DNA of 64,000 bases from Enterobacter ludwigii (GCF_001750725.1 NZ_CP017279.1:4340001-4404000); one strand, 5' to 3'. Positions 22,844 to 33,985 are shown, counted from the stretch's first letter. A program made the numbers and translations. The notes: generated from the letters alone by a model not told the origin.

Positions 22844-24589
22844 TCATTTTTTTGCCAGCTCCTGGTTCAGCATCCAGAGTTCCCGGCGTTCTTCGCTGCT
22901 TAAGCCGTGTGTGCGCTCGCGAGCTATCAACTCTTCCTGGCGCAGCTCAAGCATCGAATCAAACATATGGTTGAGTGAGTCGGTGAACGTTTTTTCTGCA
23001 ATGTCCTTATCTGCTATATCGTCCCACATCGACAATTTTTCAAGGGTAGCAGCCTCTTTTGTGCCGCGATAATGTTCTAAAAGTTGTCCGGTGGTCAGAC
23101 CTGGCTGAGACAAACAAGTGTTGACCAATTCTGAAAATAAGCCAAGCCCGGGCAATTTTTCGTGGTTCAAACCCGCCAGTGATGGCACTTGCGGAGCAAG
23201 TTCGGGGTTTTGAACCAGTAACCCTATCAGTATACGCATGGTTGTGCGTTTTAGCTGAGGCGCGGGACGAACCGCACCGTTTTCAGACTGTTTAGGCATT
23301 AAACGTTCAAGCTGACTGTCATCCAGAATGCCGAGCTTGTTGCCTAGCTCCTGACGCAGATAGATGCGCAGCGTTTCGCCGGGCACCTGACTGATTAACG
23401 GCAGCGCCAGCGTGCTGAGCTGCGCGCGCCCGTCAGGGGTACTCAAATCGACCTGCGGCATCAGGCTGTTAAACAAAAACGTGGAGAGCGGCTGAGCCTG
23501 CTCCATCCGCGCTTCAAACGCCGCTTTGCCCTCTTTACGCACCAGCGTATCCGGGTCTTCACCGTCGGGCAGGAACATAAAGCGTAACTGACGCCCGTCG
23601 GTCATATAAGGCAGTGCGGTTTCCAGCGCACGCCAGGCGGCGTCGCGCCCTGCACGGTCACCGTCGTAACAGCAGATGACATTGTTAGTCACCCTGTACA
23701 GCAGCTGAATGTGATCGGCTGTGGTCGAGGTGCCCAGAGATGCAACCGCATAGTTGATGTCGTACTGCGCCAGCGCAACGACATCCATATAGCCTTCGAC
23801 GACCAGAAGGCGCGGAGGTTCCGCGTTATCCTTCAGCGCCTCATAAAGACCGTAAAGCTGGCGGCCTTTATGAAAAATATCGGTCTCCGGGGAGTTGAGG
23901 TACTTCGGCAGGGCATCACCCAGCACGCGACCACCAAAACCAATCACCCGGCCACGCTTGTCGCGGATCGGGAACATCACCCGTTCGCGGAAGCGGTCGT
24001 AGCTTCGTCCCTGGTCATTGGTGACCAGCATGCCGGCATCGATAAGAGACTTACGATCTTCGCTATTGCCGCCAAAACGCTTTAACACGTTGTCCCAGCC
24101 GGGCGGGGCGTAACCAATAGCGAAACGCGCAATCACATCGTCACTCAGTCCGCGCGCTGTCAGGTACTGACGCGCAGGCTCAGCAGCAGCGTGCTTAAGA
24201 GACTGTTGATAAAACGAGTTCAGACCATCCATCAGTTGGTACAGCGTTTGCCGTTGATGGCGCTCGATCTGGCTTGGTCCACTGCCTGCTTCATACGGCA
24301 CTTCAAGGTTGTGCATCGCCGCCAGTTCTTCGACGGTTTCAACGAACTCGAGCTTGTCGTAGTTCATTAAAAAATCGACAGCATTACCGTGAGCACCACA
24401 GCCGAAGCAATGGTAAAACTGCTTTTCACCGTTTACGGTGAAGGAGGGGGTTTTTTCGTTATGGAAAGGACAGCACGCATGGTAGTTCTTGCCCTGCTTT
24501 TTCAGCTTTACCCGCGCGTCGATGAGATCGACGATGTCGGTTCTGGCTAGCAGGTCATTGATGAATACGCGTGGGATTCGTCCGGCCAT
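22844..24589 (-). CDS. dnaG: DNA primase
   Basis: Makes RNA primers at the replication fork with DnaB. 581 residues, as in E. coli. The zinc-binding CHC2 domain is at about 40-65 (C-C-P-F-H-N-E-K-T-P-S-F, C-F-G-C-G), then a TOPRIM fold with V-V-E-G-Y-M-D-V (about 262-270) and Y-D-G-D-R-A-G (about 308-314), then the C-terminal DnaB-binding helices. The start is taken as ATG 24587-24589 (M-A-G-R-I-P-R). 150 bases separate it from rpoD. Confidence 0.98.
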   Translation of the reverse strand: MAGRIPRVFINDLLARTDIVDLIDARVKLKKQGKNYHACCPFHNEKTPSFTVNGEKQFYHCFGCGAHGNAVDFLMNYDKLEFVETVEELAAMHNLEVPYEAGSGPSQIERHQRQTLYQLMDGLNSFYQQSLKHAAAEPARQYLTARGLSDDVIARFAIGYAPPGWDNVLKRFGGNSEDRKSLIDAGMLVTNDQGRSYDRFRERVMFPIRDKRGRVIGFGGRVLGDALPKYLNSPETDIFHKGRQLYGLYEALKDNAEPPRLLVVEGYMDVVALAQYDINYAVASLGTSTTADHIQLLYRVTNNVICCYDGDRAGRDAAWRALETALPYMTDGRQLRFMFLPDGEDPDTLVRKEGKAAFEARMEQAQPLSTFLFNSLMPQVDLSTPDGRAQLSTLALPLISQVPGETLRIYLRQELGNKLGILDDSQLERLMPKQSENGAVRPAPQLKRTTMRILIGLLVQNPELAPQVPSLAGLNHEKLPGLGLFSELVNTCLSQPGLTTGQLLEHYRGTKEAATLEKLSMWDDIADKDIAEKTFTDSLNHMFDSMLELRQEELIARERTHGLSSEERRELWMLNQELAKK

Positions 24590-24678
24590 ATGCCCCAAAA
24601 TTTTTAGTAACTCATAAACGAAAACAAGCCGCGCATTCCTTCCGGAAGCACGGCCTTACGACTACAACTCTGTCTGTC

Positions 24679-24700
24679 ATTGAGGGCTGAGGCCCTCAAT
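24679..24700 (-). terminator. Attenuating hairpin between rpsU and dnaG
   Basis: ATTGAGGGC, loop TGAG, GCCCTCAAT forms a perfect 9-pair stem without a long T-run. E. coli has a partial terminator at this position that makes rpsU more abundant than dnaG mRNA. Confidence 0.7.
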
Positions 24701-24703
24701 TGA

Positions 24704-24958
<255 letters not shown>

Positions 24959-24989
24959 TCAACGCCAGCTTATTTCAAAATGGTGCGGA

Positions 24990-25019
24990 ATTTTACTGCA
25001 AATGCTGCTGCTTTGTAAA
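24990..25019 (-). promoter_or_regulatory. Promoter of the rpsU-dnaG-rpoD operon
   Basis: On the minus strand TTTACA, 18 bases, TAAAAT (-35 at 25014-25019, -10 at 24990-24995), about 70 bases before rpsU. A further TATACT lies at 25061-25066 without a good -35. I do not see a CTGT-N8-ACAG LexA box in this gap. Confidence 0.55.
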
Positions 25020-25155
25020 GCACCGACGCGTTTTTGAAAGGGACTTTAATAAGGGTGAGGAGTATACACGAGGCTTCTTCCTGGGGCGAACAAAGTTTTA
25101 CATCAATCCGCATTGGCCCTACACTGCGCGGTATTGAAACGAGGTAAAACAAGTC

Positions 25156-26169
25156 ATGCGTGTACTGGGTATTGAAACATCCTGCGATGAGACCGGCATC
25201 GCCATTTACGACGACGAAAAAGGGCTTCTTGCCAACCAACTGTATAGTCAGGTGAAATTACACGCTGACTACGGCGGCGTCGTGCCTGAACTGGCTTCTC
25301 GTGACCACGTGCGTAAAACGGTTCCCCTGATTCAGGCGGCGCTGAAAGAAGCCGGGTTGAGCTCTACTGATATTGATGCTGTAGCGTATACCGCAGGCCC
25401 AGGCCTGGTGGGTGCGCTGCTGGTCGGCGCAACGGTGGGCCGTTCGCTGGCATTCGCGTGGGATGTGCCGGCCATTCCGGTTCACCATATGGAAGGGCAT
25501 CTTCTGGCGCCGATGCTGGAAGATAATCCGCCTGCGTTTCCTTTTGTGGCGCTGCTGGTTTCAGGTGGCCATACCCAGCTGATTAGCGTAACGGGGATTG
25601 GCAAGTATGAGCTGCTCGGCGAGTCCATTGACGACGCAGCCGGTGAGGCCTTCGACAAAACGGCCAAACTGCTGGGCCTGGATTATCCTGGCGGTCCGAT
25701 GCTCTCGAAAATGGCATCGCAGGGCACGGAAGGGCGTTTCGTCTTCCCGCGTCCGATGACTGACCGTCCAGGGCTGGATTTCAGCTTTTCCGGTCTGAAA
25801 ACCTTCGCGGCCAATACCATTCGCAATAACGACGATAGCGAGCAGACCCGTGCTGATATCGCCCGTGCGTTCGAAGACGCGGTGGTCGATACCCTGATGA
25901 TCAAATGCAAACGCGCACTGGAAAAGACCGGCTTTAAGCGTCTGGTGATGGCCGGGGGCGTCAGCGCCAACCGCACGTTGCGTGCAAAACTCGCGCAGAT
26001 GATGCAAAAGCGTGGTGGGGAAGTATTTTATGCCCGTCCGGAATTCTGTACCGATAACGGGGCGATGATCGCCTACGCGGGTATGGTACGTCTGAACGCT
26101 GGCGCGACCGCCGATCTGAGCGTCTCTGTACGTCCACGCTGGCCGCTGGCGGAGTTGCCGGAGGCGTAA
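25156..26169 (+). CDS. tsaD: tRNA N6-threonylcarbamoyladenosine transferase
   Basis: Transfers threonylcarbamoyl to A37 of ANN-decoding tRNAs with TsaB and TsaE. 337 residues. G-I-E-T-S-C-D-E-T at the N-terminus, the metal-binding H-H-M-E-G-H (about 110-115) and G-G-V-S-A-N-R near 272 identify the Kae1/Qri7/YgjD family. It diverges from rpsU, as in E. coli. Confidence 0.97.
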   Translation: MRVLGIETSCDETGIAIYDDEKGLLANQLYSQVKLHADYGGVVPELASRDHVRKTVPLIQAALKEAGLSSTDIDAVAYTAGPGLVGALLVGATVGRSLAFAWDVPAIPVHHMEGHLLAPMLEDNPPAFPFVALLVSGGHTQLISVTGIGKYELLGESIDDAAGEAFDKTAKLLGLDYPGGPMLSKMASQGTEGRFVFPRPMTDRPGLDFSFSGLKTFAANTIRNNDDSEQTRADIARAFEDAVVDTLMIKCKRALEKTGFKRLVMAGGVSANRTLRAKLAQMMQKRGGEVFYARPEFCTDNGAMIAYAGMVRLNAGATADLSVSVRPRWPLAELPEA

Positions 26170-26176
26170 TGTCTGA

Positions 26177-26199
26177 CCCTCTCCCGCCAGGGAGAGGGG
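26177..26199. repeat. CCCTCTCCC palindromic intergenic repeat, copy 1
   Basis: CCCTCTCCC-GCCA-GGGAGAGGG between tsaD and ureG. Related hairpins lie at 43244-43266, 48473-48494 and 54643-54663, always just past gene ends, suggesting a dispersed 3'-end element of the genome. Confidence 0.6.
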
Positions 26200-26209
26200 A
26201 TTTATACGG

Positions 26210-26827
26210 TTACACCCGCAACATCCCTTTCTCTTCCAGAAATGTCACGATCGTTGCCAGTCCGTCGCCCGCCTTCAGATTGGTGAAGGTCCACGGGCGC
26301 TCGCCGCGCATGCGGTGGGTGTCACGCTCCATCACCTCCAGTGAGGCCCCCACATAGGGTGCCAGGTCGGTTTTGTTGATCACCAGAAAATCGGATTTGG
26401 TAATCCCTGGGCCGCCCTTACGCGGGATCTTCTCCCCTTCAGCGACGTCAATCACATAGATCGTCAGGTCAGCCAGCTCCGGGCTGAAGGTGGCGCTCAG
26501 GTTGTCACCGCCGCTTTCAACGAAGATCAGATCCAGATTGCCGAACTTTTCGCTTAACGCTTCCACTGCCGCCAGGTTCATTGAGGCATCTTCCCGGATT
26601 GCGGTATGCGGGCAGCCGCCCGTCTCCACGCCCACGATGCGCTCTGGCTCAAGGGCGCCCGCTTCGGTGAGAATGCGCTGGTCCTCTTTGGTGTAGATAT
26701 CGTTGGTCACCACTGCCAGGTGATAGGTGTCGCGCATTGCTTTGCAGAGTGCTTCCAGTAACGCGGTTTTGCCCGACCCCACCGGGCCGCCCACGCCCAC
26801 GCGCAGGGGATGTTTGTAATCAGCCAT
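26210..26827 (-). CDS. ureG: Urease accessory GTPase UreG
   Basis: A 205-residue SIMIBI-class GTPase that powers nickel delivery to urease. P-loop G-P-V-G-S-G-K-T (about 13-20), the nickel-binding C-P-H motif (G-G-C-P-H-T), [12 protein letters not shown] and N-K-T-D guanine specificity motif are all present. Last gene of ureDABCEJFG. Confidence 0.97.
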   Translation of the reverse strand: MADYKHPLRVGVGGPVGSGKTALLEALCKAMRDTYHLAVVTNDIYTKEDQRILTEAGALEPERIVGVETGGCPHTAIREDASMNLAAVEALSEKFGNLDLIFVESGGDNLSATFSPELADLTIYVIDVAEGEKIPRKGGPGITKSDFLVINKTDLAPYVGASLEVMERDTHRMRGERPWTFTNLKAGDGLATIVTFLEEKGMLRV

Positions 26828-26836
26828 GTTGTCTCC

Positions 26837-27511
26837 TCAGGAACGGAATAATCGTGAATATTGTGTTTCGTGGCGCGCAGAGGCGATGGCCGACAGCGGC
26901 GTTGCCGCACCCAGCGCGTCGTCGCCACGCAAAAATGCCGGTTCAAGCCCGGCGGCAAAGTGGTCGCTCAGGTCGATAATCAGCTGCTGCGCCGCCTGTT
27001 GCCCGAACGGCACCAGCTTGACGCCCGCCATGACCGCGCTCTCAATCCAGCTGTAGCCCAGGCTCAGGGCCAGCTCATGGGCGCTAATGCCCCAGCGTAC
27101 TCCGAGCCACGCCATGCCGCTGAGCTGGCTTTGCATAAACAGCGTCTGCCACTCTGCCGGACAGTCTGGCTCCCAGCTTTTGAGCAGGCGCGTAAAGGCC
27201 GCCCCGCGGTTGCGTTCCTCTTCACGCAGTTCACGCGTTTCCCGGCAGGCGAGAAGGTAGGCCGTCCAGCGTGTTGCCGTCGCCAAATCGTTTTGCTCGC
27301 ACGCCTGATAAAGTCGGGAAAACAGCGGCAGATCGACACAGAAAAAGCTCTGCTCCATCTGCAGGATCTGCCAGTTTTTGAACGCCTCAGCATCGGGGAC
27401 CCAGCCTGCTTCAACGGCCCACTCCAGCCCCTGCGACCAGGTGAATGACCCGACCGGAAGGCTGCTGCTGGAGAGCTGCATCAGGCGCAGCCGCTGGCGG
27501 ACGTGCTCCAT
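26837..27511 (-). CDS. ureF: Urease accessory protein UreF
   Basis: A 224-residue all-helical protein that, with UreD and UreG, forms the apo-urease activation complex. Features are [21 protein letters not shown] near the N-terminus and A-W-L-G-V-R-W-G near 135. It overlaps the ureJ stop by one base. Confidence 0.95.
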   Translation of the reverse strand: MEHVRQRLRLMQLSSSSLPVGSFTWSQGLEWAVEAGWVPDAEAFKNWQILQMEQSFFCVDLPLFSRLYQACEQNDLATATRWTAYLLACRETRELREEERNRGAAFTRLLKSWEPDCPAEWQTLFMQSQLSGMAWLGVRWGISAHELALSLGYSWIESAVMAGVKLVPFGQQAAQQLIIDLSDHFAAGLEPAFLRGDDALGAATPLSAIASARHETQYSRLFRS

Positions 27512-28050
27512 CAGCTCATCAGCGCCAGCAGCGCAGAGACAATCAGCCCGCCACCAAAGGTTTTACGCAACCCGTCGTGACGGCGCAGCAGTAACCCGGC
27601 GGCGAAGCTGGCGCACAGCACCGTGGCACTTGCAAACATAAAGCCGCTGGTGAAGAGCCAGAAGTTGTGGCCAGACATCTCTACCCCGTGCGCCCAGCCG
27701 TGGAACATTGCCAGCGCCGGCACGGCCAACAGCAGGCGATTTTCGGTTTTAAACATCATCGCGCCGCAGACCGCCAGCGAGGCGATAATCAGCATTTCCA
27801 TGCCGCTAAAGCCGCCAAGCAGGCTGCCTGCAACGGCCCCGGCCAGCATCATGCCGAGAGTGGCGAGAGGCAGCAGTAGCTTGCGCCCGCTCAGGGCCGA
27901 AAGTACGCCCGCACCGGTTAGCATCAGCAGATGATCAAGACCCGTCAGCGGATGGAAAAAACCGGCCTGAAAGCTGTCTGTGCCGTGTCCGGGATGCGCC
28001 AGGGCAGGAAGAGAAAAGGCCAGCAGTAACAGAGGTAAAAACGTACGCAT
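27511..28050 (-). CDS. ureJ: HupE/UreJ family nickel-associated membrane protein
   Basis: A 179-residue protein with a signal sequence (ending A-L-A) followed by H-P-G-H-G, H-P-L-x-G-x-D-H-L-L near 33-42 and about five further hydrophobic segments. The histidine motifs and the position inside a urease operon fit the HupE/UreJ family, thought to move nickel across the envelope. Direct function in this operon is inferred from family and context. Confidence 0.9.
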   Translation of the reverse strand: MRTFLPLLLLAFSLPALAHPGHGTDSFQAGFFHPLTGLDHLLMLTGAGVLSALSGRKLLLPLATLGMMLAGAVAGSLLGGFSGMEMLIIASLAVCGAMMFKTENRLLLAVPALAMFHGWAHGVEMSGHNFWLFTSGFMFASATVLCASFAAGLLLRRHDGLRKTFGGGLIVSALLALMS

Positions 28051-28059
28051 GATGAATCC

Positions 28060-28524
28060 TTAATGTGAATGAGCGTGAGAGTGACTATGGCTGTGGGCAT
28101 CGCTGGTATACGCCCCTGCTTCCGGTTCAAACGGGAGGGTGGCAAATGTCACCTCGAGTCCGAACTGGCGCAGCATGTCATCGAGCACATGATCGTGGTG
28201 ATAGCGCAGCTCGCCGGGCATGATCTGCAGCGGCACGTGGCGGTTGCCGAGGTGGTAGCAGGCGCGGGCGAGCAGGAATGGATCGTCGCAGCGCACCACG
28301 GAGACCGATTCCGGCGCGGCGATCACCTCGATCACCTCGCTGCCGTCGTCAGTGGTCAGCAGATCTCCCCCGCGCAGCAGCAGGCCGCGCGGCAGCATCA
28401 GCCCGGCTTCGCGACCGTCATTCAGCGCCACGCGGGCGCGGCTTTTCACCCGGACATCAATCGGCAGCGTGACGCTGGCGGTTATCGGATGGGCATGGTC
28501 AAGGCGTTGGGTCAGGTAGATCAT
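28060..28524 (-). CDS. ureE: Urease nickel metallochaperone UreE
   Basis: A 154-residue dimeric nickel carrier. The N-terminal peptide-binding domain contains P-I-D-V-R-V-K-S-R. The C-terminal metal-binding domain has G-N-R-H-V-P-L-Q and H-D-H-V-L-D-D-M, and the tail is rich in His (alternating Ser/Ala-His), which binds extra nickel. The start is taken as ATG 28522-28524 with AGGAG 5 bases upstream; a GTG two codons earlier is less likely. Confidence 0.96.
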   Translation of the reverse strand: MIYLTQRLDHAHPITASVTLPIDVRVKSRARVALNDGREAGLMLPRGLLLRGGDLLTTDDGSEVIEVIAAPESVSVVRCDDPFLLARACYHLGNRHVPLQIMPGELRYHHDHVLDDMLRQFGLEVTFATLPFEPEAGAYTSDAHSHSHSHAHSH

Positions 28525-28533
28525 TGTCACTCC

Positions 28534-30237
28534 TTAAAACAGGAAATAGCGTTGGGCCATCGGCAGAACGTCTGCCGGCTCGCTGGTAATGAGCTCGCCA
28601 TCAACGCGAACCTCGTAAGTTTGTGCATCAACGGTGATGTTGGGCTGCAGGCTGTTGTGGATCATGTCGGCCTTTTTCACCGTGCGGCAGCCTTTTACAA
28701 CGGCTATGCCGCTCTGCAGGCTGAGCTGGTGCGAAATGCCCTTCGCATCGGCAGCCTGTGAGACAAACGTCAGCCGCGTCGCATGGCGTGCGGCACCCAG
28801 CGAGCCAAACATCGGACGGTAATGGACCGGTTGCGGCGTTGGGATAGAGGCGTTGATATCCCCCATCGGCGCGCAGGCGATCATCCCGCCTTTCACAATG
28901 GTGGCGGGTTTGACGCCAAAGAACGCGGGGGACCAGACCACTAAATCCGCCAGTTTCCCGGCCTCAATCGAGCCCACTTCATGAGCAATCCCGTGGGTCA
29001 GCGCCGGGTTAATGGTGTATTTGGCGATATAGCGTTTCACGCGGAAGTTATCGTTGTTCCCGGTCTCTTCCGGCAGTGCGCCGCGCTGAACCTTCATACG
29101 GTGCGCCACCTGCCAGGTACGAATAATCACTTCGCCGACGCGACCCATTGCCTGGGAGTCGGACGAGGTCAGCGAGAAGGCGCCGATATCGTGAAGGACA
29201 TCTTCCGCAGCGATGGTCTCCCGGCGAATGCGTGATTCAGCAAAGGCCACGTCCTCGGCGATATCCGGATCGAGGTGGTGACACACCATCAGCATGTCGA
29301 GATGCTCGTCGATGGTATTCACCGTGTAGGGCAGCGTCGGGTTAGTGGAGGAGGGCAGAATATTCGGGTGCGCGCAGGCAGTAATAATATCCGGTGCATG
29401 TCCGCCGCCCGCCCCTTCCGTATGGAAGGTGTGAATGGTCCGCCCGCCGATAGCCGTCAGCGTGTCCTCAACAAACCCGGATTCGTTCAGCGTGTCGCTG
29501 TGCAGCGCCACCTGAATATCCATCTCCTCCGCCACCGCCAGTGAGCAGTTGATGGCGGCAGGCGTCGCGCCCCAGTCTTCGTGGATCTTCAGCCCGATGG
29601 CACCCGCTGCGATCTGCTCGCGCAGGGCATCAGGGTTGGAACCATTACCTTTGCCAAGCAGGCCGATATTCACCGGTAGTGTATCGGCCGCCTGCAACAT
29701 TCGTGCGATATACCAGGGCCCCGGCGTACAGGTCGTGGCGTTGGTGCCTGCCGCAGGGCCCGTGCCCCCGCCAATCATGGTGGTGACGCCAGAGACCAGC
29801 GCCTCTTCCGCCTGCTGCGGGCAGATCCAGTGGATGTGCGTGTCGATCCCGCCGGCGGTGACAATTTTCCCTTCGGCGGCGATCACTTCTGTCGCTGCGC
29901 CAATTGGGATCGTGACCCCGGGCTGTATATCCGGGTTGCCGGCTTTACCCACGGCAAAGATCCGCCCGTTTTTTACGCCAATATCGGCTTTAACGATCCC
30001 CCAGTGATCGATAATCAGCGCGTTGGTCAGCACCAGATCCACGCAGCCGTCGGATGTCATCTGCCCCTGGCCCATACCGTCGCGGATCACCTTCCCGCCA
30101 CCGAATTTGACCTCTTCGCCGTAGACCGTGAGATCGTTTTCCACTTCTATCCACAGCTCGCTGTCGGCCAGACGCACTTTATCGCCAGTGGTGGGGCCGA
30201 ACATATCGGCGTAGGCCTGACGTGAAATTTCAGCCAT
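28534..30237 (-). CDS. ureC: Urease alpha subunit (catalytic)
   Basis: Hydrolyses urea to ammonia and carbamate. The 567 residues number exactly as in the Klebsiella enzyme. Nickel ligands His134, His136, carbamylated Lys217 (G-L-K-I-H-E-D-W-G), His246, His272 and Asp360 are all present, as are catalytic His320 and the flap Cys319 (M-V-C-H-H-L). It overlaps ureB by 8 bases. No sign of inactivation. Confidence 0.98.
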   Translation of the reverse strand: MAEISRQAYADMFGPTTGDKVRLADSELWIEVENDLTVYGEEVKFGGGKVIRDGMGQGQMTSDGCVDLVLTNALIIDHWGIVKADIGVKNGRIFAVGKAGNPDIQPGVTIPIGAATEVIAAEGKIVTAGGIDTHIHWICPQQAEEALVSGVTTMIGGGTGPAAGTNATTCTPGPWYIARMLQAADTLPVNIGLLGKGNGSNPDALREQIAAGAIGLKIHEDWGATPAAINCSLAVAEEMDIQVALHSDTLNESGFVEDTLTAIGGRTIHTFHTEGAGGGHAPDIITACAHPNILPSSTNPTLPYTVNTIDEHLDMLMVCHHLDPDIAEDVAFAESRIRRETIAAEDVLHDIGAFSLTSSDSQAMGRVGEVIIRTWQVAHRMKVQRGALPEETGNNDNFRVKRYIAKYTINPALTHGIAHEVGSIEAGKLADLVVWSPAFFGVKPATIVKGGMIACAPMGDINASIPTPQPVHYRPMFGSLGAARHATRLTFVSQAADAKGISHQLSLQSGIAVVKGCRTVKKADMIHNSLQPNITVDAQTYEVRVDGELITSEPADVLPMAQRYFLF

Positions 30238-30544
30238 TTTTCACCTCTCCCATCACCTCGCCGCGAAAGCCGAAAATACGCTGCGCGCCGCTGACCTGAA
30301 CCAGCGTCACCTCGCGCTTCTGTCCGGGTTCGAAACGCACGGCGGTGCCTGCCGGAATATTCAGCCGATAGCCTTTGGTGGCTTCCCGGTCGAATTTCAG
30401 CGCCGGGTTAATCTCATAAAAGTGGTAGTGCGATCCCACCTGGATCGGTCTGTCGCCATGGTTTTCGACGATCACGTTTTGCGTGTCTCGCCCAACGTTG
30501 ATCGTAATGTTTCCGGATTGGATCTGGTATTCGCCTGGGATCAT
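30230..30544 (-). CDS. ureB: Urease beta subunit
   Basis: A 104-residue structural subunit (M-I-P-G-E-Y at the start, [17 protein letters not shown] near 30-46, F-E-P-G-Q-K-R-E near 72). ATG 30542-30544 has AAGGAG upstream; a GTG one codon earlier is possible. Confidence 0.97.
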   Translation of the reverse strand: MIPGEYQIQSGNITINVGRDTQNVIVENHGDRPIQVGSHYHFYEINPALKFDREATKGYRLNIPAGTAVRFEPGQKREVTLVQVSGAQRIFGFRGEVMGEVKNG

Positions 30545-30554
30545 CACGCGCTCC

Positions 30555-30857
30555 TTATACGATCGGGTTATGGACGGTGACGAGCTTTGATCCGTCCGGG
30601 AACGTCGCTTCCACCTGAATGTCGGGGATCATCTCCGGTACGCCTTCCATCACCTGGTCGCGCGTCAGGACGTGACGGCCCGCTTCCATCAGTGAGGCGA
30701 CGGTTTCGCCATCGCGGGCGCCTTCCATAATAAACGCGCTGATCAGCGCGACTGATTCCGGGTAATTCAGTTTTACCCCGCGCGCAAGGCGGCGTTCGGC
30801 AACCAGCGCAGCGGTAAACAGCAACAGCTTGTCTTTTTCTCTGGGGGTCAGTTCCAT
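30555..30857 (-). CDS. ureA: Urease gamma subunit
   Basis: A 100-residue subunit ([21 protein letters not shown] near 30, ending V-T-V-H-N-P-I). It completes the (UreABC)3 enzyme. It lies 10 bases after ureD and 10 before ureB. Confidence 0.98.
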   Translation of the reverse strand: MELTPREKDKLLLFTAALVAERRLARGVKLNYPESVALISAFIMEGARDGETVASLMEAGRHVLTRDQVMEGVPEMIPDIQVEATFPDGSKLVTVHNPIV

Positions 30858-30867
30858 AACGTTTCTC

Positions 30868-31695
30868 TTATGTCTGCCAGATACGCGGCGAACAGGCGGT
30901 TTTGGGGGTTAAAAGCGGGCGAAGCGACTGCCAGATATCGCGCATCACCCGCTGGCAAATCAGGTTGTCGTGGGAGAGAAAACGCACCGACAGCAGATCG
31001 TCTGTGAGCGTTGCCCCGGCAAAGTGGCTCAGCGGCGTCAGCAGCTCGCGCACCGTTTCGAGGTGCGCTTCCCTGGCCGGAAAGAACAGCAGCGTGCCGA
31101 CCCACGGGAGACCTGCAACGGGCGTGAGATCGCCATTGCTGAGGTGCTGACGTTCAATCAGCCGTGGCTCATCGTCGACCCAGATCTCAAGGCGGCTTTC
31201 CAGCGTGCCGTGGCTGAAGGTTTCGCCGATCACCGGGCGACCCAGACAGTACAATTCCCACGCCAGCAGCGTACTGGAAGCCTTCAGATGAAAAACGGAA
31301 CGCAGGGCGGCATTCGCACCGGGAAAGATAATGGTGTCCTGCGGCAGCCACTCCAGCGTAGCCTCATCGTCGAGCCAGAAGTGCTGATTGAGACAGGCCT
31401 GCGGACCGCTGCTGCGATAGAACTTGCTCGCGCCGGGCATGGTGATCAGCGCATGGCTTTTCGCGTCCAGATGCACCGAAATATCCAGCGTATCGCCGCC
31501 GACTATCCCGCCTGGCGGGTGCAGTAAATACAGGTGGCAGGTGTCGCCTTCGGGATAAAAAGGTCGCTGTACGGTGAGGGGCCCGATGTGATGAGCAGCG
31601 TGCAGGAGGGTTTTCTCAGGGGTGTAACAAAACTGCAGGGCGAGCGATGCCTGCCAGCCTTTGTAAGAATTATCAGTGACCTGAGCTGCTAACAT
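30868..31695 (-). CDS. ureD: Urease accessory protein UreD
   Basis: A 275-residue protein that binds apo-urease first in activation. Features are [13 protein letters not shown] near 42-54, [10 protein letters not shown] near 63, [11 protein letters not shown] near 88. It starts the operon. No ureR-type regulator gene adjoins it, so control is probably by nitrogen status as in Klebsiella, though I could not find a convincing Nac site. Confidence 0.95.
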   Translation of the reverse strand: MLAAQVTDNSYKGWQASLALQFCYTPEKTLLHAAHHIGPLTVQRPFYPEGDTCHLYLLHPPGGIVGGDTLDISVHLDAKSHALITMPGASKFYRSSGPQACLNQHFWLDDEATLEWLPQDTIIFPGANAALRSVFHLKASSTLLAWELYCLGRPVIGETFSHGTLESRLEIWVDDEPRLIERQHLSNGDLTPVAGLPWVGTLLFFPAREAHLETVRELLTPLSHFAGATLTDDLLSVRFLSHDNLICQRVMRDIWQSLRPLLTPKTACSPRIWQT

Positions 31696-31777
31696 GCTGC
31701 ATCCATCTGCTCATCATCGGGAGACGTTTCAGTATGCCCTGGCAGAAATGAAGGCTGTCATATGAGTCGCTTATGGA

Positions 31778-31804
31778 TAAAAAAACCGGCTCAAGGAGCC
31801 GGTT
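31778..31804 (-). terminator. Terminator after the MFS gene
   Basis: On the minus strand AACCGGCTC, loop, GAGCCGGTT then a run of T. It separates the MFS gene from the urease operon, which therefore has its own promoter within 31696-31777. Confidence 0.8.
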
Positions 31805-31811
31805 GAGAAGG

Positions 31812-33278
31812 TTATCGATAATCCTCTGCATCCACATCATAGCCGGACGGTTCCCAGCGGATCGCCAGTAGCGAAGCCAGCCCGATAAACGGTGCCAGGG
31901 CGATCACCCAGAACACGGCGGTATCAAGAGAGGCCACCAGCAGCGGGAACAGAAACAGCGAGAGCGTAGAACTGCTGCGCATCAGCGTCTGGTTAAGGCC
32001 CACGCCCACGCCGCGCAGAGAGGTGGGATAGCTCAGGGACGCAAACGTCATGGTATGGGCGCCGGGCCCAAATCCCTGACCGAACAGGAACAGCGCCAGC
32101 ATCGCGACGGCGATAATGCCTTCCGATACGCCTTCCGGACGACCAATCAGCGCCAGCCCCAGCAGAGCAACAAGCTGACAGGCGTAGCCCGCCAGTGACA
32201 TCCGCCACGCGCCGAAGCGCGGAACATAGCGCACTGCCAGCAATCCGCCGACGAAGGCAAACAGCAGGTTTAGCACCAGCGAGATCAGAATAGTGGTCAG
32301 CATCGACTGCACAAAGAAGCTGGAGATAATGACCGGCAGACCAAATGCGACGGCGTTATAGGCGAAAGACGACACCACCGAGAGCAGGGTAGCGAGCGTG
32401 GTACGTCGCAAATAGACGCCACGGAACAGGTTCAGATAGTTTGCCCACTTCGCCTTGTTGACCACCGGTGCCGGTTGGTTAAGCGCATCCTGCGGCACGT
32501 GGGCGTTGATGTTATACGATTGCCGCAAGATAGCGGCCGCCTCTTTCAGGTTGCCCTGATTCGCCGCCCAGACCGGGGACTCGCTCATGTAGCGGCTACG
32601 AATGGCGATAATCACCAGCGCTGGCACCGCGCCAAACCCCAGGATTAAGCGCCACAGCCAGTCGCTGTGACTTTCTGGCAGTACGGCGTAGAAGAATAAC
32701 ACCAACAGGTAAGAGATGCTGATTGCGGCATACCAGGTTGGGCACCACATTGCCACGCTGGAGGCCTTGTTTCCGGGGCCTTTGAGCCTGGCGAACTCGC
32801 TAAGAAACGCCATCGCCACCGGCAGATCGATCCCCACGCCGAGGCCCATCACAAAGCGTGCGCCCGCCAGCGCATATTCGTTGGGTGCCAGTGCACAGGC
32901 GATGGCCGCTACCACGAAGAACAGCATATCGGCCATAAAGACGCGGTAGCGTCCGATCTTGTCCGTGAGATAGCCACCCAGTAGCGCCCCGACAATCGCA
33001 CCAAAGGTAATGGCCGAGGCCACCATGCCGGTACCGGCGGGGGTGAGATTAAATTCGCGGGTGATGTCTTTGATGCCGAACGCCAGCGCGCCAAGGTCGT
33101 ACGCATCGAGGAAAATACCGCCCAGCGCGATACCGACTACGATGCGGGCGTTGGCCCGACCCTGAGAACCGTCGTTGACCAGACGTGAAACGTCAGAGGC
33201 GTTACGTACCCACTTGATGTCGCCATCAGGCGAATGTCCTGCCGTTGAAAGGGGAGTTGTGTCTGTAATGTCTGCCAT
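31812..33278 (-). CDS. MFS transporter (12 TM), substrate unknown
   Basis: A 488-residue major facilitator permease. The MFS signature occurs as G-G-Y-L-T-D-K-I-G-R-Y-R after the second membrane segment, and the second half shows a similar V-R-Y-V-P-R-F-G. The N-terminal extension before TM1 (about 45 residues) and central cytoplasmic loop are typical of sugar/organic acid porters. ATG 33276-33278 is preferred; a GTG at 33320 would add 14 residues. In E. coli the ttd (tartrate) genes lie between plsY and tsaD. Here the place is taken by this gene and urease, but the substrate cannot be read from sequence. Confidence 0.85.
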   Translation of the reverse strand: MADITDTTPLSTAGHSPDGDIKWVRNASDVSRLVNDGSQGRANARIVVGIALGGIFLDAYDLGALAFGIKDITREFNLTPAGTGMVASAITFGAIVGALLGGYLTDKIGRYRVFMADMLFFVVAAIACALAPNEYALAGARFVMGLGVGIDLPVAMAFLSEFARLKGPGNKASSVAMWCPTWYAAISISYLLVLFFYAVLPESHSDWLWRLILGFGAVPALVIIAIRSRYMSESPVWAANQGNLKEAAAILRQSYNINAHVPQDALNQPAPVVNKAKWANYLNLFRGVYLRRTTLATLLSVVSSFAYNAVAFGLPVIISSFFVQSMLTTILISLVLNLLFAFVGGLLAVRYVPRFGAWRMSLAGYACQLVALLGLALIGRPEGVSEGIIAVAMLALFLFGQGFGPGAHTMTFASLSYPTSLRGVGVGLNQTLMRSSSTLSLFLFPLLVASLDTAVFWVIALAPFIGLASLLAIRWEPSGYDVDAEDYR

Positions 33279-33370
33279 TTTCTTTTTGTGTGGTTGTGTT
33301 GTGTCATTAACAGTTACCACAGGCAGAGGGTGACCAAAATCACATTTGGTTATAAGGCATAACTAACCCC

Positions 33371-33985
33371 TTACGGGGCGTCTTTTTTCTTTCTCTTGAG
33401 CTTCGACCAGATTTTGGTCTCCTGGCGACGCCACAGGCGCTGAATATTATCGTGATGACGCAGCAGGATGAGGCAGGAGAGCATCGACACCGGGAAGGTG
33501 AACTGCGGTTTGAACCACCAGACATAGAATGGCGCGATCAGCGCGCTGACGATGGCGCCCAGTGACGAGTAACCGCTCAGAAGAATGGTCAGTAGCCAGG
33601 TGCCGGCCATCACGCCGGTTAAGTCCCAGCCGATAGGGGCAATAGCACCAAAGGCGGTGGCGACGCCTTTACCGCCTTTAAAACCAAAGAATACAGGCCA
33701 GATATGGCCGACACAGGCGGCGATAGCAATGAGCCCCAGCCAGAACGGCGTTACGCCCAGCGCATACGCTCCCCAGACGGGTAACATTCCTTTCAGAACA
33801 TCAAAAATCAATACCGCTACGGCTGCTCCCTTGCCGCCAATTCGTAGTACATTGGTCGCCCCCGGATTCCCGGAACCACTTTCGCGCGGGTCAGGTAACC
33901 CGGCAATGCGGCAGACCAGAATGGCGCTGGAGATTGAGCCGCAAAGGTAGGCGAGGAGGATCATTCCAGGCGCGATTGCACTCAT
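33371..33985 (-). CDS. plsY: Glycerol-3-phosphate acyltransferase PlsY
   Basis: Membrane enzyme making lysophosphatidic acid from acyl-phosphate. 204 residues, five membrane segments. The three family motifs are visible: [13 protein letters not shown] (about 36-48), [10 protein letters not shown] (about 101-110) and the late R-H-H-D-N-I-x-R. It diverges from folB, as in E. coli. Start ATG 33983-33985. Confidence 0.96.
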   Translation of the reverse strand: MSAIAPGMILLAYLCGSISSAILVCRIAGLPDPRESGSGNPGATNVLRIGGKGAAVAVLIFDVLKGMLPVWGAYALGVTPFWLGLIAIAACVGHIWPVFFGFKGGKGVATAFGAIAPIGWDLTGVMAGTWLLTILLSGYSSLGAIVSALIAPFYVWWFKPQFTFPVSMLSCLILLRHHDNIQRLWRRQETKIWSKLKRKKKDAP

